A model generated the notes under the pieces. That model ran no database searches, was not told the DNA's origin, and was given only the letters and a program-made list of their open reading frames with translations. A program made the translations under genes and the position numbers. From 'Nostoc azollae' 0708 (GTDB lineage Bacteria > Cyanobacteriota > Cyanobacteriia > Cyanobacteriales > Nostocaceae), in assembly GCF_000196515.1 (NCBI RefSeq), contig NC_014248.1:1473501-1537500 (forward strand): a stretch of 64,000 bases of DNA, given 5' to 3'. How positions within the stretch are numbered: position 1 is the stretch's first letter; each line of letters begins with the position of its first letter. This document shows positions 16,436-27,300 of the stretch, piece after piece.

Positions 16436-18751
16436 TTATTGAAACTCTTTGACGGTTTCTGTCTCTTCATCTCTGATGATTGGAATTGCCAGGGGTACTC
16501 CACAGGAAGCGGTAAACATTTCCTGGAATTGATTCAGTATGGAAAAGCTACCACACAATAGGACTTGATCACCCATTTTTAACTCCATCTGTCCATGAGG
16601 AAAACGGATAAATTTACCATCACAGCGAATTGCTTGCACTTTGATTCCATACTGTTCATTAGTGGTTAAGTCTGCCAAATTTTTACCCAAAATAGGACAA
16701 TTAGCTTGGACTGTTACCCACTGACAAGCATTACTTTCTCCTGGAACAGCTGTGTTTCCTTGAGCAAACTCGGCTAACGCTGCTAATTTTTCACTGGCAC
16801 CGACAACTAACAAGCAATCGCCTGTTTCTAGTTTAACTTGACTGTTGGGATAATCAATCTCTTCCCCATCAGCGCGACGAATAGCCATTAAACTTACCCC
16901 AATCAGATAGCGCATATCTGCTTCTTCCAAGGTCATGCCAATTAACGGGGAATCCGTAGGTAAGTCATACCAACGACGATTTAAATCGCGGGTTACTTGT
17001 TGTAAATGCTGGGAAACCTCCAAAGCAGAACGTTCAGGACGCAAATCTAAATAATGGTCTTTGCGAATTTCCTGCATTTTCTCCTGTACCACCTCTTTTG
17101 ATAATCCCAGATCTGTGAGTAAATAGGTGGCCATTTCCAGACTAGCTTCAAACTCAGGTTGTACAACTTCCCTTGCACCAAGTTGGTAAAGCAATTCAAT
17201 GTTTTTATCTTGGGTAGCGCGGACAACCAAATCCAATTCTGGGGATAATTCCAAAGCGCGTTTCAGGCATAGACGAATACTAGCAGGATCTGGAAGTGCG
17301 ATCGCCATCGCCTTAGCATAATTCACACCAGCAGTTTCCAACACATGAAAACTCACCCCATTACCATAAACATAAGGTATTCCCTCATCACGTAACTGCT
17401 GAATTCTGCTCTCTGACTGATCAATCACCACTACCGGTAACTGGTTTTGCTGCAACAACCGCACCAAATTCTTACCGATGCGACCATAACCACAAACGAC
17501 AATATGGTCTTTCAGAGGTAAATCTTCCGCAAAATCACGCGCTTGTTCTTCCACCAAATAGGGTTTCAACCAAGGCATCGACTCAGCAAAATTAAATAAA
17601 AATGGCACCAACCGCAACACAAAAGGAGTCAACATCAAAGTTACAGCGGTAGTTCCCAAAATTAACAGATATATCCGTCGGGAAACCAACCCCAAAGCCT
17701 GACCTTCACTAGCCAGCACAAAGGAAAACTCCCCAATTTGCGCCAATCCCAACCCAGTAATTAAAGCTGTTTTCAACGGATAGCGGAATAACTTCACCAG
17801 CGGAGTGATGATTAAAAACTTGCCTACGAAAACCAAAGCCACCAAACCGAGAATCAATTCTAGATTGTTCCACAAAAACACCGGATCAATTAACATCCCA
17901 ATGGCAGCGAAAAACAAACTAGCAAAGATATCCCGCAAAGGTTCCACAATGGTCAGGATTTCGTCAGCATACTCCACCTCCGAAATCATCAACCCCGCCA
18001 CAAACGCCCCCATCTCGATAGAAAGACCTAAATATTCAGTTAGCAGGGCAATACATAAACATAAAGTCACTACCCCCAACAGAAATAACTCCCGGCTTTC
18101 AGTTCGTGCCAGCAGTCGCAACAAAGGCGGAATTAACCAAATACCCGCCACCACAGCACCCGCAGCAAATAAAGCAATGCGTACCAAAGCCGTCAGGATT
18201 GCGATACCAATGACTTCCCCCGGTTCATGCAAAGCGGGTAATACAGCCAGCATCAATCCCAGTGCTAAATCCTGGACTACCAAAATCCCCAGCATTACTT
18301 GGCCGTGGGGCGTTTCTGTTTCATTGCGTTCCATCAAGCATTTGAGAACAACCGCTGTGGAAGACAAGGATAGAATACAACCCAAAAATACACCCTTAGC
18401 AGGTAAAGCTCCCCAAGGACCAGTTAAGCCACACACCACAACGGTGATGAGAATGGTGAGAAGAATTTGTAGTCCACCACCGCCCAAAGCTATAGCTTTC
18501 ACCTTCTTGAGTTCCGCCAAGGAAAATTCCACACCCAAAGCGAACAGCAAAAAGGCAACACCAAACTGCGCCAAGGTTTCTACCTGGAGGACTTCTTTAA
18601 TTAATCCCAGTCCCCCAGGACCCACAACCATACCACCGATTAGATAGCCGAGTAATACGGGTTGTTTTAACAATGCGGCCAGCAGTCCACCGCAGGCAGC
18701 GACAGCAAAAACCGAAACCAAATCGACAATTAACCGGAAATCCTCTTGCAC
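16436..18751 (-). CDS. Cation:proton antiporter with RCK domain (CPA2, KefB/NapA type)
   Basis: 771 aa. About 12 membrane segments lie between residues 1 and 390, starting LIVDLVSVFAVAACGGLLAA. A TrkA-N domain follows with the NAD motif VVCGYGRIGKNLVRLL near residue 413, then two TrkA-C-like regions near 600 and 680. Such proteins exchange K+ or Na+ for H+ across the membrane under nucleotide control. The frame is clean and full length. The stop lies 40 bp from the convergent hfq stop. The transported ion cannot be assigned from sequence. Confidence 0.85.
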   Translation of the reverse strand: MQEDFRLIVDLVSVFAVAACGGLLAALLKQPVLLGYLIGGMVVGPGGLGLIKEVLQVETLAQFGVAFLLFALGVEFSLAELKKVKAIALGGGGLQILLTILITVVVCGLTGPWGALPAKGVFLGCILSLSSTAVVLKCLMERNETETPHGQVMLGILVVQDLALGLMLAVLPALHEPGEVIGIAILTALVRIALFAAGAVVAGIWLIPPLLRLLARTESRELFLLGVVTLCLCIALLTEYLGLSIEMGAFVAGLMISEVEYADEILTIVEPLRDIFASLFFAAIGMLIDPVFLWNNLELILGLVALVFVGKFLIITPLVKLFRYPLKTALITGLGLAQIGEFSFVLASEGQALGLVSRRIYLLILGTTAVTLMLTPFVLRLVPFLFNFAESMPWLKPYLVEEQARDFAEDLPLKDHIVVCGYGRIGKNLVRLLQQNQLPVVVIDQSESRIQQLRDEGIPYVYGNGVSFHVLETAGVNYAKAMAIALPDPASIRLCLKRALELSPELDLVVRATQDKNIELLYQLGAREVVQPEFEASLEMATYLLTDLGLSKEVVQEKMQEIRKDHYLDLRPERSALEVSQHLQQVTRDLNRRWYDLPTDSPLIGMTLEEADMRYLIGVSLMAIRRADGEEIDYPNSQVKLETGDCLLVVGASEKLAALAEFAQGNTAVPGESNACQWVTVQANCPILGKNLADLTTNEQYGIKVQAIRCDGKFIRFPHGQMELKMGDQVLLCGSFSILNQFQEMFTASCGVPLAIPIIRDEETETVKEFQ

Positions 18752-19132
18752 CAGCTTTAATAAGAAATATAAAGACCTTTATTAAACCAGCATACAAAGT
18801 TTTATCTCTTTCAGGACAGGAGTGGAGTGTAAGGAGAGGAAATTTCTGGAACTAAGCTTGGTTTAAGCGTTACGCAGGTTTGTTAAATTAGGAGAGGTAT
18901 AAGTTTTTCCAATATGGAATTACCAAAAAAGTGCAACTTAGAATTTATTGAGAATATTAGGGTATCATTCTCAATATTCTTGAGAACTATGGCAATAGGC
19001 CAAGGATTTTATAAGGTTCTTGACCTCTTGACTTTTTGTCGATGCTATTAAAGGTGTGTATAATCTTTAGCCTTTTTATATCTAAATCTAAATTAGAACT
19101 TCGGTACTTGAAACACAGAGTAGAGAGTTGAT
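18752..19132. other. Intergenic stretch, nothing supported
   Basis: About 380 AT-rich bases upstream of the antiporter. I found no gene, RNA or convincing hairpin. Motifs TTGAGA and TATAAT-like strings occur but none clearly marks a promoter. Confidence 0.5.
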
Positions 19133-19483
19133 TTAGAAATTTCCTAGCTTCAAAACTTGTTCAACTCCTGGGGCTGTATCATCTATCAAAGTTTGTGTCT
19201 TATTAATCATTCTTTGAAAGACATCAGGATAATATTTTGAAGCATCAATAAAATCTCCATATTCTTGCCTATATAACTTTCTTGTTTCTGGAGTTCTGTA
19301 CTCTTGGCGAACATTTGAGGTTATATGCCTGGATTTTATAACAATTAACACATAATCAATTTGGGTAGAGGTAATAGAAACTGGGGTTATGTCGGGAAAC
19401 TCAGAAACTAAAAAGTAAAGTAAGCTGGAATTGTTCATACAGGCAAAGAGTTTATCATAGTGTGGAGTTGGAAGTTTGGGCAT
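19133..19483 (-). CDS. Hypothetical protein
   Basis: 116 aa beginning MPKLPTPHYDKLFACMNNSS. I do not recognise the family. It is soluble-looking, with mixed charged and hydrophobic residues, FPDITPVSITSTQIDYVLIV in the middle and a C-terminal VEQVLKLGNF. The length and lack of internal stops in a decaying neighbourhood suggest a real gene, but it could be the end of a larger broken one, because downstream of it are only remnants. Confidence 0.45.
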   Translation of the reverse strand: MPKLPTPHYDKLFACMNNSSLLYFLVSEFPDITPVSITSTQIDYVLIVIKSRHITSNVRQEYRTPETRKLYRQEYGDFIDASKYYPDVFQRMINKTQTLIDDTAPGVEQVLKLGNF

Positions 19484-19760
19484 GATTGTATTTTTACATT
19501 AAATGGTAATAAGACTTATGCTAAATATTAGCTTTAAATATTAGCCTGGTGATTATAAATGGGAGAATTAGATGTAATAGGTATTTTATCTATTGCCTCA
19601 GTCAAAGGGGATTTATTTTTTTCTGCAACCCTTTTCAAACCCATACTTAAAAATTGGTAACCTCTTCTTCTAGAAATTTCATCTAATCTAAATTAATTGA
19701 TGATAGACTAATAAATGTTCTTGAGAAATTTAACAAATCTTCAACTTTAGACTTGCCAAA

Positions 19761-20215
19761 TTAATTCTTAAAAATTCGACTTTGATGATTTACTAAATCT
19801 AGTAGTCTTACTAAGGTGTCTAAGATGATTTTCTCGATAGGTTCAGCCTCTGCATATATGTTAAAAACATTTTCTTGAAATTCTGATATTTCGCATTCTT
19901 GGATATTATAAGCCTCAAAAAGTATAGGTTGTGGGAAATATCTCGTTAGCTTTTCAGTTACTGAACTAATTAATGCTTCACGCTTCTTTGATTGTAGATT
20001 AATAGGACAAAACCATACTTTTTCCCTGGGTTACAATGTTGGGGGTCAGGCCTGGCATTTTTGGCACAATAATCAGGAGACCAGAAAAGGGTTAAAACAT
20101 AAAAGTCAAGTTTACCTGGTGTTCCAGAATTTTGAGCAGCCGCAAGATTAGGTAAAGCGAGGCTGGTTATTAATAGGGAAGATGCGACGACAAGTTTATT
20201 GATCTGCGTATTAAC
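19761..20215 (-). pseudogene. RNase T2 N-terminal remnant joined to an unrecognised C-terminal fragment
   Basis: The reverse strand from about 20215 reads INKLVVASSLLITSLALPNL, a signal peptide, then GTPGKLDFYVLTLFWSPDYC and NPGKKYGFVL, as at the start of RNase T2. The expected HGLWP catalytic block is not there. Instead the frame runs into INLQSKKREALISSVTEKLT, and on to a stop at 19761, which I do not recognise as RNase T2. No good start codon remains (ATA where Met is expected). The two parts may come from different genes joined by deletion. Confidence 0.5.
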
Positions 20216-20609
20216 AACGGGTTGCCTTGGTAGTAAAAGTGTGCAGATTTACATTACCTCATTTTGCTAACAAAGAATTTATCAGCCTTGGCGGTGCCAA
20301 TTTGGAATTTTAGATTTTAGATTTTGGATTAGAAGTAGGTTATATGCACTGTCGCGAACAAATACTCCCTTCCCCGTAAGAATTACGGCGAAGGGATTCC
20401 ACCTTACGCAGAAGCATTATCCTATCCCTCTACCCCATTACTATGAGTTTATTCTTTTAGTAGGAAGGGAGTAGGAATTATAGCAGTGGACAACACGGTT
20501 AGGACATTCTGAAAAGCTAAAACTGACTGATGACAAGGGATTTACTTTTGTCTTTTGCCTTCTGCTATCAACCAATTTTTCAAGGGTGGGCATTGCCCAC
20601 CACATGGTA
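20216..20609. other. Intergenic stretch with heptamer repeats and a small hairpin
   Basis: About 390 bp with a short tandem run of TTTTAGA-type heptamers near 20310-20330 and a small inverted repeat around GCCGTAATTCTTACGG near 20380. No gene is visible. It follows the dapL stop. Confidence 0.5.
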
Positions 20610-21845
20610 TTACACTTTCAATTCCTCAGTAATCCGCTTCATTGCTTCTTCGACATTCTCCCTACTGTTAAACGCAGAAATACGGAAATAACCTTCACCC
20701 GCAGCACCAAAACCAGAACCAGGAGTTCCCACAACTTTGACGGTTTGCAATAATTTATCGAAAAATTCCCAACTGGATAAACCATTAGGTGTTTTTACCC
20801 ACACATAGGGAGCATTCACTCCACCATAAACTGATAACCCCGCGTTGGTGAGTTGTTCACGGATAATTTTGGCGTTTTCTAAATAGAAACTTACCAAAGC
20901 TTTAATTTGTACTTGTCCTGCTTCAGAATAAACTGCCTCCACACCCCGTTGTACGATATAGGAAACACCGTTAAATTTGGTAGATTGACGACGATTCCAG
21001 AGTTTCCACAGTTCTACATCAGAACCATCTGCGGCTTTTGCGGTGAGGTTTTTGGGAACGACTGTTAAAGCGCAACGAGTACCTGTGAAACCTGCGTTTT
21101 TGGAAAAAGAACGAAATTCGATCGCACAATCTCTAGCACCTTCAATTTCGTAGATAGAATGGGGCAGGGTAGGATCGGTAATGTAGGCTTCGTAAGCAGC
21201 ATCAAAGAAAATGATTGAACCGTTGGCTTTGGCGTAATTTACCCACGCTTGTAAATGTTTCTTGGTTGCGCTTGCACCGGTGGGATTATTGGGAAAGCAG
21301 AGATAAATTAAATCAACTTTATGGGAAGGAATTTCTGCTGTGAAATTGTTATCTGCGGTGACAGGGAGATAAACTAAACCTTCAAATTCACCTTTTTCGT
21401 TGGCTTCACCAGTGTTACCTGCCATGACATTAGTATCGACGTAAACGGGATATACAGGGTCGGTAACGGCGATAACGTTATTTTTGCCAAAAATCTCTAA
21501 AATGTTACCTGTATCACACTTAGAACCGTCGGAAATGAAGATTTCATCGGCTTCTATAGCTGCGCCCCGTGCTTGGAAATCTTGGACGGCGATTTTTTCC
21601 CGTAACCAAGCATAACCTTGTTCTGGGCCATATCCTTTGAAAGTTGACCGATCACTCATTTCTTCTACTGCCTTAATCATCGCAGTCCGACAAGCTTCTG
21701 GCAAGGGTTCAGTGACATCACCAATACCTAAGCGGATGATTTTTGCATCTGGGTTAGCTTGGGCGAAAGCATTTACCCGACGCGCAATTTCGGGAAACAG
21801 ATAACCAGCCTTGAGTTTCAGGTAGTTGTCGTTAACAGTAGCCAT
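20610..21845 (-). CDS. dapL: LL-diaminopimelate aminotransferase
   Basis: 411 aa, normal length. The PLP lysine lies in [27 protein letters not shown] and [10 protein letters not shown] are fold-type I aminotransferase motifs. It converts tetrahydrodipicolinate and glutamate directly to LL-DAP, the single-step route used by cyanobacteria and plants, feeding DapF. The N-terminus [20 protein letters not shown] matches the family, which supports the start. No defects are seen. Confidence 0.95.
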   Translation of the reverse strand: MATVNDNYLKLKAGYLFPEIARRVNAFAQANPDAKIIRLGIGDVTEPLPEACRTAMIKAVEEMSDRSTFKGYGPEQGYAWLREKIAVQDFQARGAAIEADEIFISDGSKCDTGNILEIFGKNNVIAVTDPVYPVYVDTNVMAGNTGEANEKGEFEGLVYLPVTADNNFTAEIPSHKVDLIYLCFPNNPTGASATKKHLQAWVNYAKANGSIIFFDAAYEAYITDPTLPHSIYEIEGARDCAIEFRSFSKNAGFTGTRCALTVVPKNLTAKAADGSDVELWKLWNRRQSTKFNGVSYIVQRGVEAVYSEAGQVQIKALVSFYLENAKIIREQLTNAGLSVYGGVNAPYVWVKTPNGLSSWEFFDKLLQTVKVVGTPGSGFGAAGEGYFRISAFNSRENVEEAMKRITEELKV

Positions 21846-22102
21846 CGTAAATTTTTCAGAAACGCACTAAAATAGCTTACTGTAATTAATGTCTGAGATA
21901 GCTTGGTAGCTGTTGATAGACTATTTAATGGAGAATAAAAAAACAAGAAGCCGCTACAGGTATTATCCTATGGCGACATTTATAATTTCAGCCTACAACA
22001 ACTTGTAATAATCTTGGGTGCAAGCTACAAAATGTTATGCAGCATTAGTTACTAGAAAAGCTGCGACGACGATGCGCGATTACCACACCACTAGCTTAGC
22101 TA

Positions 22103-23304
22103 GTAGTCCACCAAGGCAATGTTGCTGGGTAAGCCCCTCTAATTGATAAACTAGTCAAAAAAGGGGTTGACCATGGTAAAAAAGTATGTTGTAGATTTAA
22201 GCGAAGAGGAAGTTTTACAACTGCAAGCAATCCTCAAAAAAGGAAAGCACAAAGCAAGAAGTATAACCCGTGCAAACATTCTTTGAATGGCATCTGAGGG
22301 AGAAACGGACACGGCGCTGCCGCAGTTCGAGTTCATGTTGCCACGGTGGAAAGGACAAGAGAAAACTTTGTGATTGGTGGATTAGAGTTTGCTTTAAAGG
22401 ATGGGGAACGTCCATCAAAACCCAAAAAATTAGATGAAAAACAAGAAGCATTTTTGATTGCGACTGCTTGTTCTAATCCGCCAGAAGGAAGAGTGCGTTG
22501 GACAATGCAATTATTAGCGGAGCATTTAGTGAAGGTTGGTATCATAGATTCCATTTCAGACGAAACAATACGCCAAACTCTAAAAAAAATGAAATTAAAC
22601 CGTGGTTAAAAGAACAGTGGTGTATTCCCGAAGTTAACCCAGAGTATGTGTTCAGAATGGAAGATATTTTGGATTTGTACAATGAGCCATATGATCCGAA
22701 AAAACCTACACTCTGCCTAGATGAATGCCCATATCAATTATTAGAAGAAGTAAGACTTCCTTTGCCACCAGAACCACATCAGCCTGAAGGTTATGATTGT
22801 GAGTATAAACGCAATGGTGTTGTAAATTTATTTGCCTTTTTTGAACCAATAGCCGGGTGGAGGCATATTGAAGTTACACAACATCGGACAAAAGCTGATT
22901 TTGCTGAACAATTAAAAGATTTAGTAGATGTTTATTAACCCCAAGCTGATGTGATACCTTTACTTGTTGATAACCTAAACATTCATACTCCAAGTGTTTC
23001 ATATGGAGTTTTCTCTCCACAAGAAGCACGCCGCATTATTCAGAAATTAGAGTTTCACTATACTCCTAAACACGCTTATTGGTTGAATCAAGTAGAAATT
23101 GAATTATCAGTTTTATCTCGCCAATGCTTAGAACGAGGTATTCCTAATGTAGAAATATTATCTTCTGAAATTGCTACTTGGGAGTCACAGCGTAATCAAC
23201 AAAAACCCAGTGTTTACTGGGGTTTTAAAACCAAGGATGCACGTAAAAAAATGCAGCGTTTATATCCGAGCATTTAACCCAGCAAAATTGCATTGGCAGA
23301 CTAC
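22103..23304 (+). mobile_element. IS630-family insertion sequence, inactive
   Basis: The ends GTAGTCCACCAAGGCAATG and its inverse (GCATTGGCAGACTAC) are bounded by the TA dinucleotides expected for IS630 (22101-22102 and 23305-23306). The transposase begins MVKKYVVDLSEEEVLQLQAI at 22173, then meets TGA at 22285 and several frameshifts; later blocks are RPSKPKKLDEKQEAFLIATA, LDECPYQLLEEVRLPLPPEP and LLVDNLNIHTPSVSYGVFSP, the latter with a TAA at 22936. The final DDE glutamate area is also altered (NQVEIELSVLSRQCLERGIP). Size is 1202 bp. Confidence 0.85.
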
Positions 23305-23427
23305 TAGTAAACCTAGACCGAAGATTATGGTAGGTTCGGGAACAGCTTTAGTAAGTACCTAAGCAAAAATATTTAATCCGTTTCTCAACAGGATTAAAAC
23401 CGCTGTATTCCTGCAATCTCCTTATTC

Positions 23428-24134
23428 ATGATTTCATATCTTGATCATGCCCGAATTTCGATCATTATTCCTGTTCTCAAGGAAGTGAATAATATTACAG
23501 CTGCAATTACCAGCACTCAACCCAGTCATAATTTAGAATTTATAGTTGTTGATGGTGGCTCAAACGATAATACACCAGTATTAGCCCAATCATTAGGTGT
23601 AACTGTTATCTCTTCTGCTCCCGGTCGCGCCGTACAAATGAATACAGGTGCAGCAATAGCTAGTGGTGAAATTTTTTTATTTCTCTATGCTGACACCCGC
23701 TTACCTGCTGGATTTGATGCCATGATTCGCACAGTATTAAAACCTTCAGGGATTGTCGCTGGTGCTTTTACATTGCGGATAGATTCACCACATTGGGGGT
23801 TACGGTTGGTAAAGTGGGGAGTAAAATGGTGATCGCATCTTTACCAACTACCCTAAGGTGATCAAGCTATTTTTTTAACCAAATCAGCATTTAACGAAAT
23901 TGGTAATTTTCCCCAAATACCCATCCTGGAAGAGTTTGTATTAATAAGCTAAAGTATCTAAGTAAAATTGCTATTTCCTATGTTCCTGTAAATACATCAC
24001 CACTAAGATGGTTAAAAAAGGGAATTTTCATGACTACCATACTGGAACAAATCATCATCATTGCCTATTTACTTGGTGTTTCACCAGAACGCATTTGTAA
24101 GTAGTATCGTCGAGAAAAATTCAGCAGAATTTAA
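23428..24134 (+). pseudogene. TIGR04283-type family 2 glycosyltransferase, frameshifted
   Basis: A GT-A fold start is clear: ISIIIPVLKEVNNITAAI, EFIVVDGGSNDNTPVLAQSL and FLFLYADTRLPAGFDA. At about 23830 the frame ends (VKWGVKW). The rest of the protein follows in other frames with extra stops: LPYGDQAIFLTKSAFNEIGN and YLLGVSPERICKYYRREKF, the latter pieces read through TAA or TAG codons. In cyanobacteria this gene commonly neighbours a TVP38-family gene and a mercuric-reductase-like gene, exactly as here. Confidence 0.75.
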
Positions 24135-24137
24135 GCT

Positions 24138-24890
24138 ATGAATTATCAATTAGAAATTAGAAACTTATACAAGTTTCTCAAGCTGACTACTTTAATTACT
24201 TTTACATTATTGATAATTGGCTTATTATATCCAGACTTTCCCTTAGCACAGCCATCTCTCAATACATCTACCTTTAATCCTCAAGGGATCTTAATAAATG
24301 CTTTGCAGTGGATTGACGATTTGGGTACTATTGGAGGTATAGCCTTTATTGGCATTTATATTACTGCTACTATTCCCTTTTTACCAGGAGCGATTTTAAC
24401 TTTAGGTGCGGGAGTTGTTTTTGGCATAGTTTGGGGTTCTATTTATGTATTTATTGGTGCGACTCTCGGTGCTACAGCAGCATTTTTCGTAGGACGTTCT
24501 GTAACTAGAGGTTAGGTTTCTCAGAAAATTGCAGGTAACAAAAAATTCGCGGCTATTGACCAAGCAGTAGGGAAAGAGGGATTAAAAATTGTTTTATTAA
24601 CGCGAGTTTCTCCCATCTTTCCTTTTAATTTATTAAACTATGGTTTGGGAATTACTGGTGTTTCTCTCAAAGATTCTTTTATTAGTTCAGTAGGGATGAT
24701 TCCCGGAACAATTATGTATGTTTACATAGATTCTTTAGCAGGGAATTTAGCTCTGATTGCTACAGAGTCTCAACCTACAAATCCCACTCTCACATGGATA
24801 ATCAGAATAGTTGGGTTTATGGCCACCCTTGCAGTTACAATTTATGTAAATCGGATAGCCAAGAAAGCTTTAGATAAGGAAGTATCATAA
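24138..24890 (+). pseudogene. TVP38/TMEM64 (VTT-domain) membrane protein, one nonsense codon
   Basis: Two in-frame halves (24138-24515 and the continuation to 24890) make one VTT-domain protein of about 250 residues interrupted by TAG at 24513-24515. Membrane segments include LTTLITFTLLIIGLLY, IAFIGIYITATIPFLPGAIL and FGIVWGSIYVFIGATLGATA, and the family signature GVSLKDSFISSVGMIPGTIM follows in the second half. A Trp codon is the likely ancestor of the stop. It begins 3 bp after the glycosyltransferase remnant, so it was co-transcribed with it. Confidence 0.8.
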
Positions 24891-24898
24891 AATAATTT

Positions 24899-25052
24899 GT
24901 AAGCATTCAGCTAATGCCTAAAGGCACGGTACGCGAACACCCATCAGCAGTTGGCTTTTTCAGGCTAACGCCAAAAATACCTATTTGATAACTAACCAAT
25001 TTGTCAAACATTCTGACTTCTGATTTCTTACAATAATTCATAATTTCTAATC
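24899..25052. repeat. Dispersed intergenic repeat family B, copy 1
   Basis: Shares GTAAGCATTCAG, the block CTTTTTCAGGCTAACGCC, AAAAATACCTATTTGATAA and CAAACATTCTGACT with 35042-35160 and, inverted, 41232-41320. It lies between the TVP38 remnant and the flavoprotein gene. Confidence 0.7.
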
Positions 25053-25207
25053 CGTGATCTCTTTCGGATTATTTCCTAGAAAATGTTAAATATAAAACTG
25101 ACAAAATATTGCTAAAGCGGTATCTCTTGTAAAGAGAACATCCTGAATATTTTACCTAAAAACTGTCAAAAACCTAGTTTATACTTGAGAATTCAGAGGT
25201 AATACTA

Positions 25208-26755
25208 ATGTCTAGTTTAGAATTTGAGAGAATCACAGTTCTACCAATGGATGAATATAATCAAAGGCTAGTAGCTAATGTTCATCCTGAAAATTGGGTG
25301 AATCCTCAACCAGCTAATTGTTATGATTTGGTAGTTATTGGTGCGGGTACAGCAGGATTAGTTGTAGCTGCGGGTGCTGCGGGTTTAGATTTAGGTTTAA
25401 AAGTGGCATTAATTGAAAAAAATCTCATGGGTGGAGATTGTTTAAATATTGGTTGTATACCATCTAAATCTCTAATTCGGTCTGCACGTGTAATTGGTGA
25501 AATGTGGAAAGCTAAGAATTTAGGTGTGAATATTTCCCAACACATTAATGTTGATTTTGCTACAGTAATGTCCAGATTACGACGAATTAGAGCAGGTATT
25601 AGTCATCATGATTCCGCAGCCAGATTTAAAAATTTAGGAGTTGATGTTTTTTTAGGTAACGGTAAATTTGCTAGTAAAAATACTATAGATGTTGATGGTC
25701 AAATCCTCAAGTTTAAAAAAGCTGTTATTGCGACTGGTGCAAGAGCAATCAAACCAGAAATTTGCGGTATTGAAGCAGCAGGTTATTTAACTAATGAAAA
25801 CGTTTTTTCTCTGATACAAAAACCGGATAAATTGGCGGTCATTGGTGGTGGACCCATTGGTTGCGAATTAGCACAAGCCTTCCGACGCCTGGGTTGTAAG
25901 GTGACATTATTTCATAATAGTTCACACATCCTCAATAAAGAAGATAGGGAAGCAACGGATATTTTGCAACGAGTTTTTACTGATGAAGGTATTCGCTTGG
26001 TACTCAATTGTCAGTTAGAAGAAGTGGTGACAGTGACGGAAGGAAAACGACTTTATTTTTCATCTCATGGTAATCGAGATTCGGTAACTGTAAATGAAAT
26101 TTTAGTAGGTGCAGGACGTGTGCCAAGTGTGGAAGGTTTAAATTTAGAAGCAGTGGGTGTGGAGTATGACCAGAAACTGGGTGTGAAGGTGAATGATTAT
26201 CTACAAACTACTAACTCTAATATTTATGCAGCGGGTGATATCTGCATGAATTGGAAGTTTACCCATGCAGCTGATGCGGCAGCGAGAATAGTCATTAAAA
26301 ATACACTGTTTTCTCCGTTTGGTTTGGGACGTTCTCGGCTAAGTAGTCTAGTGATACCTCGGGTAACATATACTGACCCAGAAATTGCTCATGTGGGGAT
26401 ATACGCAGATGAGGCAGAAAGATTGGGTATTGAGATAGAGACGATTAAGATTGGTTTTAATAATGTAGATCGTGCGATCACAGATAGTCAAGAAGCAGGA
26501 TTTTTGAAGATTCACCACAAAAAAGGATCAGATGAAATTATCGGTGCAACAATTGTTGCTAGTCATGGAGGTGAGATGATTTCGGGAATTACTACAGCAA
26601 TTGTCAATAAAATTGGTTTAAGTAAATTAAGTAGTGTCATTCATCCTTACCCAACTCAAGCCGAAGCCATTAAAAAAGCAGCGGACGCTTATCGATGCAC
26701 ACTGATAACACCAAGAACTAAAAAACTTTTAGGATTCTTAACTAAGTTTTCTTGA
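25208..26755 (+). CDS. Mercuric-reductase-like FAD/NAD(P) disulfide oxidoreductase
   Basis: 515 aa. The FAD motif VIGAGTAGLVVAAGAAGLD starts near residue 43, the redox-active disulfide is Cys78 and Cys83 in GGDCLNIGCIPSKS, an NAD(P)H motif VIGGGPIGCELAQAFRRLG follows, and the C-terminal dimerisation domain contains HPYPTQAEAIKKAAD. It belongs to the dihydrolipoamide dehydrogenase/MerA branch but has no N-terminal HMA domain and no C-terminal vicinal Cys pair (it ends LLGFLTKFS), so Hg2+ reduction is doubtful. It is the only intact member of the glycosyltransferase-TVP38-reductase cluster. Confidence 0.85.
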   Translation: MSSLEFERITVLPMDEYNQRLVANVHPENWVNPQPANCYDLVVIGAGTAGLVVAAGAAGLDLGLKVALIEKNLMGGDCLNIGCIPSKSLIRSARVIGEMWKAKNLGVNISQHINVDFATVMSRLRRIRAGISHHDSAARFKNLGVDVFLGNGKFASKNTIDVDGQILKFKKAVIATGARAIKPEICGIEAAGYLTNENVFSLIQKPDKLAVIGGGPIGCELAQAFRRLGCKVTLFHNSSHILNKEDREATDILQRVFTDEGIRLVLNCQLEEVVTVTEGKRLYFSSHGNRDSVTVNEILVGAGRVPSVEGLNLEAVGVEYDQKLGVKVNDYLQTTNSNIYAAGDICMNWKFTHAADAAARIVIKNTLFSPFGLGRSRLSSLVIPRVTYTDPEIAHVGIYADEAERLGIEIETIKIGFNNVDRAITDSQEAGFLKIHHKKGSDEIIGATIVASHGGEMISGITTAIVNKIGLSKLSSVIHPYPTQAEAIKKAADAYRCTLITPRTKKLLGFLTKFS

Positions 26756-26814
26756 TGGGGCTATCTTTAACATAATTCAGGAGTCAGTTAACTCATATCA
26801 TAACTGATAACTGA

Positions 26815-27120
26815 CTAAAGTTCTGATGCCGTATCAGGAGCAATAATTTCTCCCGTACCCATTGTCAAAATCATATCCTGGTCGGTAATCAGTTCGCTGA
26901 GTTCTTTAACTTTTAAATTCATCGTTTCACAAGCTTGACGTAGTTCTTGAGCAAACGTTTTAATATCATCACCATAGCCGCATTGATAAGCAGCTATTTT
27001 AATTCCCTGTTTGGCATTTGCTCTAGCACAATCTACTAATTCTGTACCATGCAATTGTGTTGGGGATACCATAGATGTAGTTATGATTGATAATACTTTC
27101 TTTCCTAGAAAGATTATCAA
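26815..27120 (-). CDS. Conserved cyanobacterial hypothetical protein
   Basis: 101 aa from ATG 27120; the ATG at 27072 (MVSPTQLHGTELVDCARANA) may be the true start and gives 85 aa. I do not know its function. It has no membrane segment, and contains GIKIAAYQCGYGDDIKTFAQ and a Gly-rich end ILTMGTGEIIAPDTASEL. It is free of stops. No operon partner is intact; a broken SDR gene lies upstream on the same strand. Confidence 0.55.
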   Translation of the reverse strand: MIIFLGKKVLSIITTSMVSPTQLHGTELVDCARANAKQGIKIAAYQCGYGDDIKTFAQELRQACETMNLKVKELSELITDQDMILTMGTGEIIAPDTASEL

Positions 27121-27300
27121 TCATAATCAATTAACTCATCCCTCTAATGGAGGAAAGGAGATAACCAGATACCTAACTTTGTGGGTAACGGGGTATCAAT
27201 ACTGCTCGGTTTGTGAACCTAGAATTAGAAAATTTGTTTGAGTAAAGGTTTTTTATTCTCCTTTTTTTCTCCCTCAACTGCTATTTATATCCTGGAAAAA

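Noticed and set aside
17805-18647. 280-codon open frame antisense to the antiporter gene
   Set aside because: It is a shadow of the antiporter coding strand, with Ser/Lys/Pro-rich composition and no recognisable domain.
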